This document shows, one piece after another, positions 7,704 to 15,796 of a stretch of DNA of 64,000 nucleotides. Location of the stretch: the NCBI RefSeq assembly GCF_036014215.1, contig NZ_CP107921.1, forward strand, positions 4,398,001 through 4,462,000. The letters are read 5' to 3'. Positions within the stretch are counted from its first letter, which is position 1; every line of letters begins with the position of its first letter. A model generated the notes under the pieces. That model did not search any database. It saw nothing but the letters and a program-made list of their open reading frames with translations, and was not told the DNA's origin. The position numbers were made by a program, and so were the translations under genes. Origin of the DNA: Streptomyces sp. NBC_00440 (lineage in GTDB: Bacteria > Actinomycetota > Actinomycetes > Streptomycetales > Streptomycetaceae).

Positions 7704-8885
7704 TTACCGCTTCACGGCCCGCAGGATCACGAACTTCGGGTCGCTCGTCACGACCCGGCAGTTGCCGAACGTGCGCTGGAGCATGACGTGGTAGCTGAGG
7801 TGCCGGTTGCCGACGACCCACAGTTCGCCCCCGGTCCGCAGCGCCTCACGTGCGCCGCGGAACATCCGCCGGGACGTCTGGTCGCTGGTCGCCTGGTGGG
7901 TGTGGAACGGCGGGTTGTTCAGCACGAGGTCGACCGAGCCCGGTTCGACACCCGCGAAGGTGTCGCCGATGCGGAACTCGGCCGGGGCGTCCGGGCCGAG
8001 GTTCTTCCGGAAGGTGGCCTCGGCCGATGCGACCGCCTGGAACGACTCGTCGGTGAAGACCACTTCGGCCCGCGGGTTCGCCAGCGCGACGGCCGTGCCG
8101 ACGACGCCGTTGCCGCAGCCCAGGTCCACCACCCGCTGCGGGCCCTCGTGCTGCGGCAGGTGCGGCAGGAAGAACCGGGTGCCGATGTCGAGGCGTTCGG
8201 CGCAGAAGACTCCGGCGTGGTTGACGACGGTCCGTCCCGACGCGGCGCCGATGCCGGACGGCAGTTCGTAACTGCGCGGCCAGGGGCTGGGGCCCGGCGT
8301 GAGTGACGGGTCGGGGGTGCAGAAGATCAGCCGGGCCTTCTTCACCGCGAGGGACGTCTTCGTGGGCCCGATGATCTGCTCGAAGAGCTTCAGGGTCGAG
8401 GTGTGGATCTCCTTGACCATGCCGGTGCCGACGACGACGGTCCCGGCATGCACGGCGGGCGCGAGCCGGTGCAGCTGGTCCTCAAGGAGCGCGAGACTCT
8501 TCGGCACCCGGACGATCAGCAGATCGATGCGCTCCGGGGGCGCGTCCTGCGTGGAGAGCAGCCGCACGGAGCCGGAGCCGGTCCCGTTCCGCTCCAGATT
8601 GGCGCGGGTCGCCTCCTGCCCGAGGAAGGAGTCGGTGATCTGGGCGACCTCGCCGGCCCCGCCCTCCGTGTCCGCCGCCCCGGCCAGTGCGGTGGTGAGG
8701 GCGCCCCACCGGTCACCGGCCACGACGGTGGTTCCCGGGACGGTCCCCGCGGCGGCGGTCCCGTTCTCCTCAAGATGGCGCAGGAGATATTCGTCAGCGG
8801 CGTCCCAGGCGCGCAGCTGGTCGCGGGGGTCCTCGGGGAACCGGGTGAGGGCGAGCGAGCCTGATGACGTCGGCAAATGGTTCAT
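7704..8885 (-). CDS. Class I SAM-dependent methyltransferase, RsmC/RlmG-like (rRNA guanine N2)
   Basis: 393 residues with the two-domain layout of RsmC/RlmG. The N-terminal half is a degenerate Rossmann domain (residues 1-200, including RIDLLIVRVPKSLALLE). The C-terminal catalytic domain has motif I VVDLGCGNGVVGTAVAL and the N6/N2 methyltransferase signature NNPPFH. Such enzymes methylate a guanine in 16S or 23S rRNA with S-adenosylmethionine; which position is modified cannot be read here. The start ATG at 8885 was chosen because homology begins there, while an upstream in-frame extension runs through the SRPBCC gene. Its start is 20 bp after the SRPBCC stop, so the two may be co-transcribed. 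Confidence 0.85.
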   Translation of the reverse strand: MNHLPTSSGSLALTRFPEDPRDQLRAWDAADEYLLRHLEENGTAAAGTVPGTTVVAGDRWGALTTALAGAADTEGGAGEVAQITDSFLGQEATRANLERNGTGSGSVRLLSTQDAPPERIDLLIVRVPKSLALLEDQLHRLAPAVHAGTVVVGTGMVKEIHTSTLKLFEQIIGPTKTSLAVKKARLIFCTPDPSLTPGPSPWPRSYELPSGIGAASGRTVVNHAGVFCAERLDIGTRFFLPHLPQHEGPQRVVDLGCGNGVVGTAVALANPRAEVVFTDESFQAVASAEATFRKNLGPDAPAEFRIGDTFAGVEPGSVDLVLNNPPFHTHQATSDQTSRRMFRGAREALRTGGELWVVGNRHLSYHVMLQRTFGNCRVVTSDPKFVILRAVKR

Positions 8886-8905
8886 TGCCGACCAGGCTAG
8901 CCGCC

Positions 8906-9331
8906 TCAGGAGGCGACCGTCTTCTCGGCCAGTTTCTGGAATTCGCCCAGGTCGTAATGTGCCAGGGTGGAATCGAGGTTGGTGAGTGCGCCCAGGTGCT
9001 CGACGAAGCCCTTGGGGTCGTACTCGATCTGGAGCGTCACCCGGCTCGTCGTGTCGGTGAGGTGGTGGAAGGTGACCACACCGGCATGGTGGACGCCCTC
9101 GATGGTCCGCCAGGCGATCCGGTCCTCCGGTACGACCTCGGTCAGCTCGGCGACGAAGTTCTTGTCGGCGCCGGGCAGCGAGAGCTGCCAGGCGAAGCGC
9201 TTTTCGTCGATCGGCTCGACGAGGCGTACGTGGCTCAGGAAGGCGGGCCAGCGGGTGACGTCGCTCCACAGGGCCCAGCTCACGGCGACCGGGGCGTTGA
9301 TGTCCACAGTTTCGATCAGCGATGACGACAT
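8906..9331 (-). CDS. SRPBCC (START-like) family protein
   Basis: 141 residues, a single SRPBCC helix-grip domain of the cyclase/dehydrase or AHSA1-like kind. It begins with the usual IETVDINAPVAVSWALWSDV strand-helix, has the central EYDPKG strand and ends in a long helix (LAHYDLGEFQKLAEK). These domains bind hydrophobic ligands in a central cavity; no catalytic residues can be assigned. The start ATG at 9331 follows GAGAGG. It precedes the methyltransferase gene by 20 bp. Confidence 0.82.
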   Translation of the reverse strand: MSSSLIETVDINAPVAVSWALWSDVTRWPAFLSHVRLVEPIDEKRFAWQLSLPGADKNFVAELTEVVPEDRIAWRTIEGVHHAGVVTFHHLTDTTSRVTLQIEYDPKGFVEHLGALTNLDSTLAHYDLGEFQKLAEKTVAS

Positions 9332-9481
9332 GCGTGCCTCTCTTCGTTCGTGGGCTCGTTCTTCACGGGACCGGCTACCCGGAGACTGATCGGCCACACG
9401 GAACGACGGGTCGGCCACATAAAACGGCCGTACGCGCGAGGCGGCCGTCTTCCCGGCGAGTGCGGACTGTGCGGACTGCGT

Positions 9482-9886
9482 TCACACGGGGATGACGTCG
9501 ACGCCCTCTTCCAGCCCCTTGAAGTCGTCGGCGTTCCGCGTATAGAGCGGGAGCCCCTGTGCTGCGGCTGTGGCAGCGACCATCAGGTCCATCCGGCGGG
9601 GACGGACATCGCGTTTCGCCCGGATGGTGAGAGCGACCAGCGTGCCGAATCTGCGGGCCGCCTCCCGATCGAAGGGAACGGCCGCGAACTCTGCCTCGAC
9701 GTCGGCAAGGCGCTGCGCCCGCGCCATCATCTCCACCGGGTCCTTGGTCATCGTCACGCCCTGGGCCAATTCTGCGAGGACGATCGAGGAGACAGCCGCC
9801 TCCACAGGCAGCAAGGCCGGATCGATCACCGGCAGATCGATGACCACACACGTGTCCAGCAGCCCACGCGGGCGCCTGTGGGTCAC
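9482..9886 (-). CDS. vapC: PIN-domain toxin (VapC family)
   Basis: 134 residues. The PIN fold is seen as LLDTCVVIDLP near the N terminus (first Asp), SSIVLAELAQGV (Glu), and DLMVAATAAAQGLPLYTRNADDFKGL at the C terminus (acidic residues and the typical TRN..DF motif). These residues bind divalent metal, and the family are ribonucleases that cleave tRNA or rRNA. The start overlaps the antitoxin stop by 4 bp, the classic coupled toxin-antitoxin arrangement. Confidence 0.9.
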   Translation of the reverse strand: MTHRRPRGLLDTCVVIDLPVIDPALLPVEAAVSSIVLAELAQGVTMTKDPVEMMARAQRLADVEAEFAAVPFDREAARRFGTLVALTIRAKRDVRPRRMDLMVAATAAAQGLPLYTRNADDFKGLEEGVDVIPV

Positions 9887-10161
9887 GCGCGCTCCCAGGG
9901 ATTCTCATCGTCACCGACACGTTCCTCGGTACCGAAGAACTCATCGGCCTCCGCACGCATCCGAGCGGCGTCGACCTGCGGAGCATGGCGCCATTTCCGC
10001 TGGAGCTCCTCGACCGGGACGAAGCGGCGTCGGGCGGCGAGCGGCCGCACCTCGGCGATCTCGTTGCCGTTACGAGTGATGTGGTACGTCTCACCTGCCT
10101 CGACGTCGTCGAGCACTGCCTTGGAACGCGCGGCGAGTTCCCGTTGGGTGATGGTCTTCAT
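9883..10161 (-). CDS. vapB: Phd/YefM-type antitoxin of the VapBC-like pair
   Basis: 92 residues. The N-terminal Phd/YefM DNA-binding domain reads MKTITQRELAARSKAVLDDV...GETYHITRNGNEIAEVRPL. The C-terminal part (about residues 55-92) is charged, ends in DENPWERA and would wrap around the toxin. It should neutralise the PIN toxin and repress the operon. First gene of the operon. The symbol reflects its partner rather than its fold, since the N-terminal fold is Phd type. Confidence 0.88.
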   Translation of the reverse strand: MKTITQRELAARSKAVLDDVEAGETYHITRNGNEIAEVRPLAARRRFVPVEELQRKWRHAPQVDAARMRAEADEFFGTEERVGDDENPWERA

Positions 10162-10228
10162 CTCTTCAGTGTATTGCAGCGTAATGCGTCGCGCTACGGA
10201 GTTGCTCCGGCCCGTCCGGCGGCCTCGG

Positions 10229-10546
10229 TCAGCCCTGTTTGGTTGTATCCCGATGGGCCGGGGCCGGGTGCGGGGAGACGGTGGTGGTGTGGGGTGCCGG
10301 GGTCTTCGATGCGCTGCCCGTGTTCATGACCGCGTACACCGATCCGCCCGCGCCCACCGCCACTATCAGGGCTACCAGGATCAGCGCGAGCGTCCAGCGA
10401 CGGCTGCGGTCCGGTGGTCCGGGCGCCGGCGCGGGGGTGTAGTAGCTGTACCCGGGCAACGGCGGGCCCGGTTCGGGGTCGCCCGTACCGGCGGCGGCAC
10501 TCTCTGCGCCGGTGTGGTGTGGATCGCCCGGCTGGAGCTTCTTCAT
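10229..10546 (-). CDS. Small proline-rich single-pass membrane protein
   Basis: 105 residues. A proline/glycine-rich cytoplasmic N terminus with a PGYSYYTPAPAP stretch is followed by SRRW and one transmembrane helix at about residues 51-70 (LALILVALIVAVGAGGSVYA). The outer tail is short and Thr/Pro-rich. Such proteins are common and uncharacterised in streptomycetes. It lies between the VapBC pair and the aminotransferase, with no obvious functional link. Confidence 0.6.
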   Translation of the reverse strand: MKKLQPGDPHHTGAESAAAGTGDPEPGPPLPGYSYYTPAPAPGPPDRSRRWTLALILVALIVAVGAGGSVYAVMNTGSASKTPAPHTTTVSPHPAPAHRDTTKQG

Positions 10547-10760
10547 GGCTGTGCCGCCTCCCCCGTGGCCGCGCCACCGCGCGGGCCCGCTGGAGGCGAG
10601 GATAGTGCGCCCGTGCGAGGCCCGGTATGGCCAGGAGAACCGGTTCTGCCGGCCATTCCGTAACGGCCGGCGGCCACCTCGCCGGGCAGTGTGACACTCT
10701 GCCGACGAATCCCGCCGAGTACATACAAGATGGCCATGTCCGTCCCGACCTGCGGATCCC

Positions 10761-10766
10761 TACGCT
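10761..10766 (+). promoter_or_regulatory. -10 box of a leaderless promoter (aminotransferase)
   Basis: TACGCT ends 7 nt before the ATG at 10774, with no Shine-Dalgarno sequence between them. Translation should start at or near the 5' end of the message. Confidence 0.55.
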
Positions 10767-10773
10767 GGGATGC

Positions 10774-12141
10774 ATGACCCCTCAGATCCCGCAGCCCGAT
10801 CCCCGTGCAGGTGCGGCCGTCAAGGCCGCCGACCGTGCGCATGTCTTCCACTCCTGGTCCGCCCAGGACCTGATCGACCCGCTCGCCGTCGCCGGCGCCG
10901 AGGGTTCGTACTTCTGGGATTACGAGGGCAACCGGTACCTCGACTTCACCAGCGGTCTCGTCTTCACCAACATCGGCTACCAGCACCCGAAGGTCGTCGC
11001 CGCGATCCAGGAGCAGGCGGCGAAGATGACCACCTTCGCCCCCGCCTTCGCGGTCGAGTCGCGCTCCGAGGCCGCACGCCTCATCGCCGAGCGCACCCCC
11101 GGCGACCTCGACAAGATCTTCTTCACCAACGGCGGCGCCGAGGCCGTCGAGAACGCCGCCAGGATGGCCCGGCTGCACACCGGCCGCGCGAAGGTGCTGA
11201 GCGCCTACCGCTCGTACCACGGCGGCACCGCCACCGCGATCAACCTCACCGGCGACCCGCGCCGCTGGGGTTCCGACACCGCGACGGCGGGTGTGGTGCA
11301 CTTCTGGGCGCCGTTCCTCTACCGTTCGCCGTTCTATGCGAGCACCGAGGCCGAGGAGAGCGCCCGCGCCCTCCAGCACCTTGAGGACACCATCGCTTTC
11401 GAGGGTCCGCAGTCGGTGGCCGCGATCATCCTCGAAACCATTCCGGGCACCGCGGGCATCATGACCCCGCCGCCCGGCTACCTCGCGGGCGTCCGGGAGA
11501 TCTGCGACCGGTACGGCATCGTCTTCATCCTCGACGAGGTGATGGCGGGCTTCGGCCGGACCGGCACCTGGTTCGCCGCCGACCTCTTCGACGTCACCCC
11601 CGACCTGCTGACCTTCGCGAAGGGCGTCAACTCGGGGTACGTCCCGCTGGGCGGCGTCGCGATCTCCGGCGAGATCGCCGAGACCTTCGCCAAGCGTCCC
11701 TACCCGGGCGGGCTCACCTACTCGGGCCACCCGCTGGCCTGCGCGGCAGCCGTCGCGACGATCAAGGCCATGGAGGAGGAGGACATCGTCGGCCAGGCCG
11801 CCCGCCTCGGCACCGACGTCCTGGCCCCGGCCCTCGCGGACCTGGCCGCACGGCACCCGTCGGTCGGCGAGGTGCGCGGTGTGGGCGCGTTCTGGGCGCT
11901 GGACCTCGTACGGAACAGGGAGACGCACGAGCCCCTGGTCCCGTACAACGCGACGGGCGAGGCCGCCGCCCCGATGGCGGCGTTCGGCGCGGCGGCGAAG
12001 AAGCACGGCCTCTGGCCCTTCATCAACATGAACCGCACGCACGTGGTGCCCCCGTGCAACATCACCGACGCGGAGGCGAAGGAGGGCCTGGCGGCCCTGG
12101 ACGCGGCGCTCTCGGTGGCCGACGAGCACGTGGTCGCGTAG
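10774..12141 (+). CDS. Class III PLP-dependent aminotransferase
   Basis: 455 residues, the usual size for omega-amino-acid:pyruvate or GABA-type aminotransferases. Landmarks are FTNGGAEAVENAARMA (PLP phosphate site), SYHGGT, the cofactor-aspartate segment IVFILDEVMAGFGRTG, and LTFAKGVNSGYVPLGG with the Schiff-base lysine. The C-terminal NMNRTHVVPPCNITDAE stretch is also typical. The amino donor is probably an amine or omega-amino acid with pyruvate or a related keto acid as acceptor; the substrate is not decidable. The start is the ATG at 10774, where homology begins. It is followed directly by a strong terminator shared with the STAND gene. Confidence 0.88.
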   Translation: MTPQIPQPDPRAGAAVKAADRAHVFHSWSAQDLIDPLAVAGAEGSYFWDYEGNRYLDFTSGLVFTNIGYQHPKVVAAIQEQAAKMTTFAPAFAVESRSEAARLIAERTPGDLDKIFFTNGGAEAVENAARMARLHTGRAKVLSAYRSYHGGTATAINLTGDPRRWGSDTATAGVVHFWAPFLYRSPFYASTEAEESARALQHLEDTIAFEGPQSVAAIILETIPGTAGIMTPPPGYLAGVREICDRYGIVFILDEVMAGFGRTGTWFAADLFDVTPDLLTFAKGVNSGYVPLGGVAISGEIAETFAKRPYPGGLTYSGHPLACAAAVATIKAMEEEDIVGQAARLGTDVLAPALADLAARHPSVGEVRGVGAFWALDLVRNRETHEPLVPYNATGEAAAPMAAFGAAAKKHGLWPFINMNRTHVVPPCNITDAEAKEGLAALDAALSVADEHVVA

Positions 12142-12180
12142 GTCCTGTCCGGCCGGTCTTCGTGGGCCGGACAGGACCTA
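12139..12180. terminator. Bidirectional terminator after the aminotransferase
   Basis: A perfect 16-bp inverted repeat (12139-12154 and 12165-12180) begins within the aminotransferase stop codon and encloses a 10-nt loop. It sits between convergent genes. Confidence 0.88.
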
Positions 12181-12223
12181 GCCGGCGGGCAGCAGAGAGG
12201 GGGACGCGGGGGCGCTCGGCGTC

Positions 12224-15200
12224 TCAGCGTCCCCCGCACGTCTTCCGGTACGCCACCGACGGCAGGTAGGTCCGCCACTGCGCGGGCGACAGTCCGCCGC
12301 CCGCCCGCGCGCACACCTCGGCGGCGACTCGCACCGGACGCAGCTCCACGGTGCGCGACGGCGTGTGCGGGGTCGTCACCCGCAGCCCGGAGCCGTCGGG
12401 GGTGAAGGCCAGTGCCAGTACGGGACCGTCCACGGGAGGCAGCTCCGCGCCGGCCGTTCCGGGGTCCGCCGTGTCCCACATCCGTAGCCCGCCGCCCTTG
12501 TCGCCCACGGCGAGCCTGCTGCCGTCGGCCGAGAAGGCGAGCGCCGGTACGTGCCAGCCGGGCACCGCCCCGCTGGACGGCACACCGGGATCGAGCACAG
12601 CCAGCAGACGGGTCCCTGCGCCGTCCCACAGCGTCACGCGTCCGTTGATGTCGCTCATCGCGAGGCAGCGGCCGTCCGGGCTGAAAGCCGCACTGGCGAG
12701 CACGCTCTCGCCGTGCATGACCCGTCTCGTGCGGCCGGTGCGCGGATCGGTCAACTCCCGGTCGCCGGTGAGGGTCTGCCCCTGCGGGCCGGTCACCTTC
12801 ACCGGGCCGGGGCGCGGGCGCGGTGCCCGTCTCGTGCTCCGGTCCACGCCGACCGCGCTGTCCAGCGCGACGGAGTGCAGGGCATGGGCGCCCGCGCCGC
12901 TCTCCTCGTACCGCAGGACCCGGTGCGCCATGTCCAGGGTGATCCCGTTGAGTCCTGAACCCGTCGCCGACCGGCGCAGCACCGGTGCGGCCGGGTCGGC
13001 GAGCCGCCAGAGCTGGACCTCGTCGCTGGTGAGGGTCGCCGCGTACGCGCCGTCCGGGCTGAACTCCGCCTCGGACAGGCCGGGTACGGAGAGGCGCGGG
13101 CCCTCGTGCCCGGACCGTACGTCCCAGGTGCGGAGCGCCCCCTGCCCTGTTCCTGTGTGCATCGTGAAGGCCAGCGCCCTGCTGTCCGGTGTGAACACGA
13201 AGTCCTGGGTGTCGCACAGATCGCGCGCCGCCCACGGCACCGGCACCTTCCGGTGCCGGCGGACGTCCCAGACCTGGAGCGGCCCGCCCGCGCAGTACGC
13301 CATCAGCCGGTCGTCCGGGCTCATCCGGACCGCACGCACCTCGTCGTGCGGTTCCGGGACGGTGAGCAGCAGACGCCCGGTGCGCAGGTCCCACAACTGG
13401 AGGTCGCGCCTCAGGTCGTTGACGGCGTAGGTCCGCCCGCTCGCCATGAACCAGCTTTCGCCGCCCCCCTTCCACGCACCTCCGAAGGTCCGGCCGGTCA
13501 GCCGTCCCGCCGCCAGATCCCACACCCGCAGCCCGCCCGGGACGTGCACCACGGCGGTCCTGGTGTCCGGGCTGACCGCGGCGATCCGTTTCGCGTACGC
13601 CCCGAGCCCCGCGTAGGACGGCAGCCGGCGGTGCGTGGTCACGTCCCACCGCTCGGTGTGCGCCGGGCCGATGACCGTCAGGGTGCGGCCGTCGTCGCTC
13701 GTCCGGCGCCAGGTGTCGCTGTTGTCCGCCGCGAACTCCGTCGAAGGGCCGGCGAACACATCCAGGTCGCGCTGGGCGGCAGCCCCGTACAGCGCGCTGC
13801 GGGTCTCCGGGAGATCGGCGATCCGCCAGGCCGCCACGCTGAGCCGCATGGCCGTGCGGGGGTCGGTCGCCCGCAGGGCGGAGACGGCCGCTGCCACCCG
13901 CCGTGCCTCGGACCGGTCCGCGTGCTGTGCGGCGATCCGGCTCTGCCGGCCGGCTGTCAGACCCGCGACGACCGCGACACAGAGCAGGACGGCGAGCGTG
14001 ACGGTCAGGCCGCGCAGCCTGCGGGTGGTGCGGGCCGCCGTACGCAGGGCGGCGTCGTGCGCGTCGAGGCTCGTGGCGAGGAAGTCCCGCTCGGACGCGG
14101 TGAGATCAGCTTCGGTGAGATCGGACGCGGTGAGTTCAGCTGCGGTGAGAGCGGACTCGGTGGGATCGGATGCGGGGGGACCAGGTGTGATCGGATCGTC
14201 CCCGGTGGGATCAGGTGTGCGGGGCACGGACAGGCGCGTTCCGGGCCCGAACGTCTCCCGCGCCGATGCCAGCCGCACCCCCCGGTACAGCGCACCCGGA
14301 TCCCGCCCCAGCTCCTCCCACATGCGGGCCGCATCCGTCAGCCGGCGGTGCAGCCGCAGGCGTTCGCGGTCCTCGTCGATCCAGCCCCGCAGCCGGGGCC
14401 AGGAGCTGATCAGTGCCTCGTGGGCCAGTTCCACGGTCGTGGTCCCCGCGGTCAACAGGCGTGCTGCGACCAGCTGTTCCAGTACAACGGCGGTCTCCTC
14501 CGAGGTCCCCAGCTCGGCGCGGGTGACCGGGCGCCGGGTGTCCTGGGTGCCGTCGCCGGGGGCCACCAGCCGCAACAGCAACGCACGTGCCGTACGGGCC
14601 CGGTCGGCGGTGAATCCCGTGAAGACCTCCTCAGCGGTGTGGGATATCGCGCCCTGCACCCCGCCGACCGCCTCGTACGCGGCGACCGTCAGCGTCCGGC
14701 CGCGCCGCCTGCGCCACACTTCCCGCAGGGCGTGCGCCATCAGCGGCAGGCCGCCCGGCTCGTCCGCGACATCGGCGACGACGCGTGCCGTCAGCGACCG
14801 TTCGACAATCAGCCGCTCCGCCGTCGCCGGGCCGACGACGGCCTCCCGCAGCTGCGCCCGGGTCATCGGCCCGACCAGCAGGGTCGCGTCCCGCAGCGCG
14901 TCGGCCAGTGCCCGGTGTTCGGCGCACCGGCCGTAGAAGTCCGCGCGTACGGCGACGACGACGCGCGCCCCGCCGGTCAGCAGCAGATCGATGAACTCGG
15001 CGCGCTCGGCCGGATCGTGGCAGAGGGTGAAGAGCTCTTCGAACTGGTCGACCACGACGAGGGTGCCGCCCGTCTCCGCGCCGTCGCCCGCGCTTCCGGA
15101 CTGCTCGCCGCCCGGCACGACCCGCGCGGCGTGCATCCGGACCGGCTGTCCGCCCGGCGTCAGAATGCGGATCGCCGCAGGACGGGGGTGCTCCGCCGTG

Positions 15201-15697
15201 CGCAGTGCCGGGGCCGTGCGCAGTGCCGGGATCAGACCGGCCCGCAACAGTGAGGACTTGCCGCTGCCCGACGCGCCCACGACCGCCACGAAACGGTGCC
15301 GCCCGGTCAACCGGACAAGGTCGGCGACGAGATCGGTCCGGCCGAAGAAGTGGTCGCCCGGTTCGAGGCGCCCCAGCCCCGGATACGGCGATCCGTCGTC
15401 CGCGCCGCCCGGACCGTCCGGTGCGGGCTCATCAGCTGCTGCTGACGCCTGCCGCCACCGCAGCTCCCACTCCGCCGGGTCGGCGCCGCACGCCGCCACA
15501 TAGGCGAGCGTCACCGGCAGCGACGGGAGCTTCTCGCCGGACGCCGCTGCGGAGAGCGTCGGGGCCGAGTACCGCCCGTCGGCGGCCATCGCCCGGTAGG
15601 TGGGGCCGCCCGCCTCGCTCCGCAGTGTGCGCAACTCGTGGGCGAAGCGCTGCACCTGGCCCGCCGCCGGATCCAGTGGCCTCTCCGGACGCCCCAT
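12224..15697 (-). CDS. STAND NTPase (nSTAND1) with N-terminal HTH and C-terminal WD40 repeats
   Basis: 1157 residues. An XRE-like helix-turn-helix occupies about residues 10-80. The nSTAND1 NTPase domain follows, with FFGR before Walker A GASGSGKSS (141-149) and Walker B VVVDQFEEL (about 214-222). A helical effector-type region comes next, then a transmembrane-like helix (LTVTLAVLLCVAVVAGLTAG), then about 500 residues of WD40-type repeats (SPDGR..A.....VRLWD units) forming one or two propellers. STAND proteins act as signal-dependent switches, and many in streptomycetes are regulatory or anti-phage; the trigger here is unknown. A 15-bp tandem repeat in the gene encodes a pentapeptide-like stretch at the NTPase/membrane junction. 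Leaderless start: TACCGT lies 6 nt upstream. Confidence 0.88.
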   Translation of the reverse strand: MGRPERPLDPAAGQVQRFAHELRTLRSEAGGPTYRAMAADGRYSAPTLSAAASGEKLPSLPVTLAYVAACGADPAEWELRWRQASAAADEPAPDGPGGADDGSPYPGLGRLEPGDHFFGRTDLVADLVRLTGRHRFVAVVGASGSGKSSLLRAGLIPALRTAPALRTAEHPRPAAIRILTPGGQPVRMHAARVVPGGEQSGSAGDGAETGGTLVVVDQFEELFTLCHDPAERAEFIDLLLTGGARVVVAVRADFYGRCAEHRALADALRDATLLVGPMTRAQLREAVVGPATAERLIVERSLTARVVADVADEPGGLPLMAHALREVWRRRRGRTLTVAAYEAVGGVQGAISHTAEEVFTGFTADRARTARALLLRLVAPGDGTQDTRRPVTRAELGTSEETAVVLEQLVAARLLTAGTTTVELAHEALISSWPRLRGWIDEDRERLRLHRRLTDAARMWEELGRDPGALYRGVRLASARETFGPGTRLSVPRTPDPTGDDPITPGPPASDPTESALTAAELTASDLTEADLTASERDFLATSLDAHDAALRTAARTTRRLRGLTVTLAVLLCVAVVAGLTAGRQSRIAAQHADRSEARRVAAAVSALRATDPRTAMRLSVAAWRIADLPETRSALYGAAAQRDLDVFAGPSTEFAADNSDTWRRTSDDGRTLTVIGPAHTERWDVTTHRRLPSYAGLGAYAKRIAAVSPDTRTAVVHVPGGLRVWDLAAGRLTGRTFGGAWKGGGESWFMASGRTYAVNDLRRDLQLWDLRTGRLLLTVPEPHDEVRAVRMSPDDRLMAYCAGGPLQVWDVRRHRKVPVPWAARDLCDTQDFVFTPDSRALAFTMHTGTGQGALRTWDVRSGHEGPRLSVPGLSEAEFSPDGAYAATLTSDEVQLWRLADPAAPVLRRSATGSGLNGITLDMAHRVLRYEESGAGAHALHSVALDSAVGVDRSTRRAPRPRPGPVKVTGPQGQTLTGDRELTDPRTGRTRRVMHGESVLASAAFSPDGRCLAMSDINGRVTLWDGAGTRLLAVLDPGVPSSGAVPGWHVPALAFSADGSRLAVGDKGGGLRMWDTADPGTAGAELPPVDGPVLALAFTPDGSGLRVTTPHTPSRTVELRPVRVAAEVCARAGGGLSPAQWRTYLPSVAYRKTCGGR
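14093..14182. repeat. 15-bp tandem repeat inside the STAND gene
   Basis: Six 15-bp units of the type GGACGCGGTGAGATC encode alternating ALTAA/ELTAS/DLTEA pentapeptides on the minus strand. The units keep the reading frame and resemble pentapeptide-repeat (AxLxx) coding. They lie just before the transmembrane helix of the protein. Confidence 0.8.
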
Positions 15698-15710
15698 GGG
15701 ATCACGGTAG

Positions 15711-15796
15711 TTGATGGGTATGACGGGAGGGCGTGCCGGTCAGTATTGCTGGAGCTGAGCCGGTACTACATACCCTCCCGGGCGACGGAGTCCGTC
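15711..15796 (+). repeat. Degenerate direct repeat, copy 1 (leader-like element)
   Basis: About 86 bp that align with 17403-17490. Shared blocks are TTGATG, the GGGAGGG/CCCTCCC pair about 40 bp apart, TACTAC (copy 1) or CACTAC (copy 2), and CGGAG-CCGTC. In this copy the match ends exactly at the stop codon of the oxidoreductase gene on the opposite strand. The pairing GGGAGGG/CCCTCCC would give a hairpin in RNA. Confidence 0.65.
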
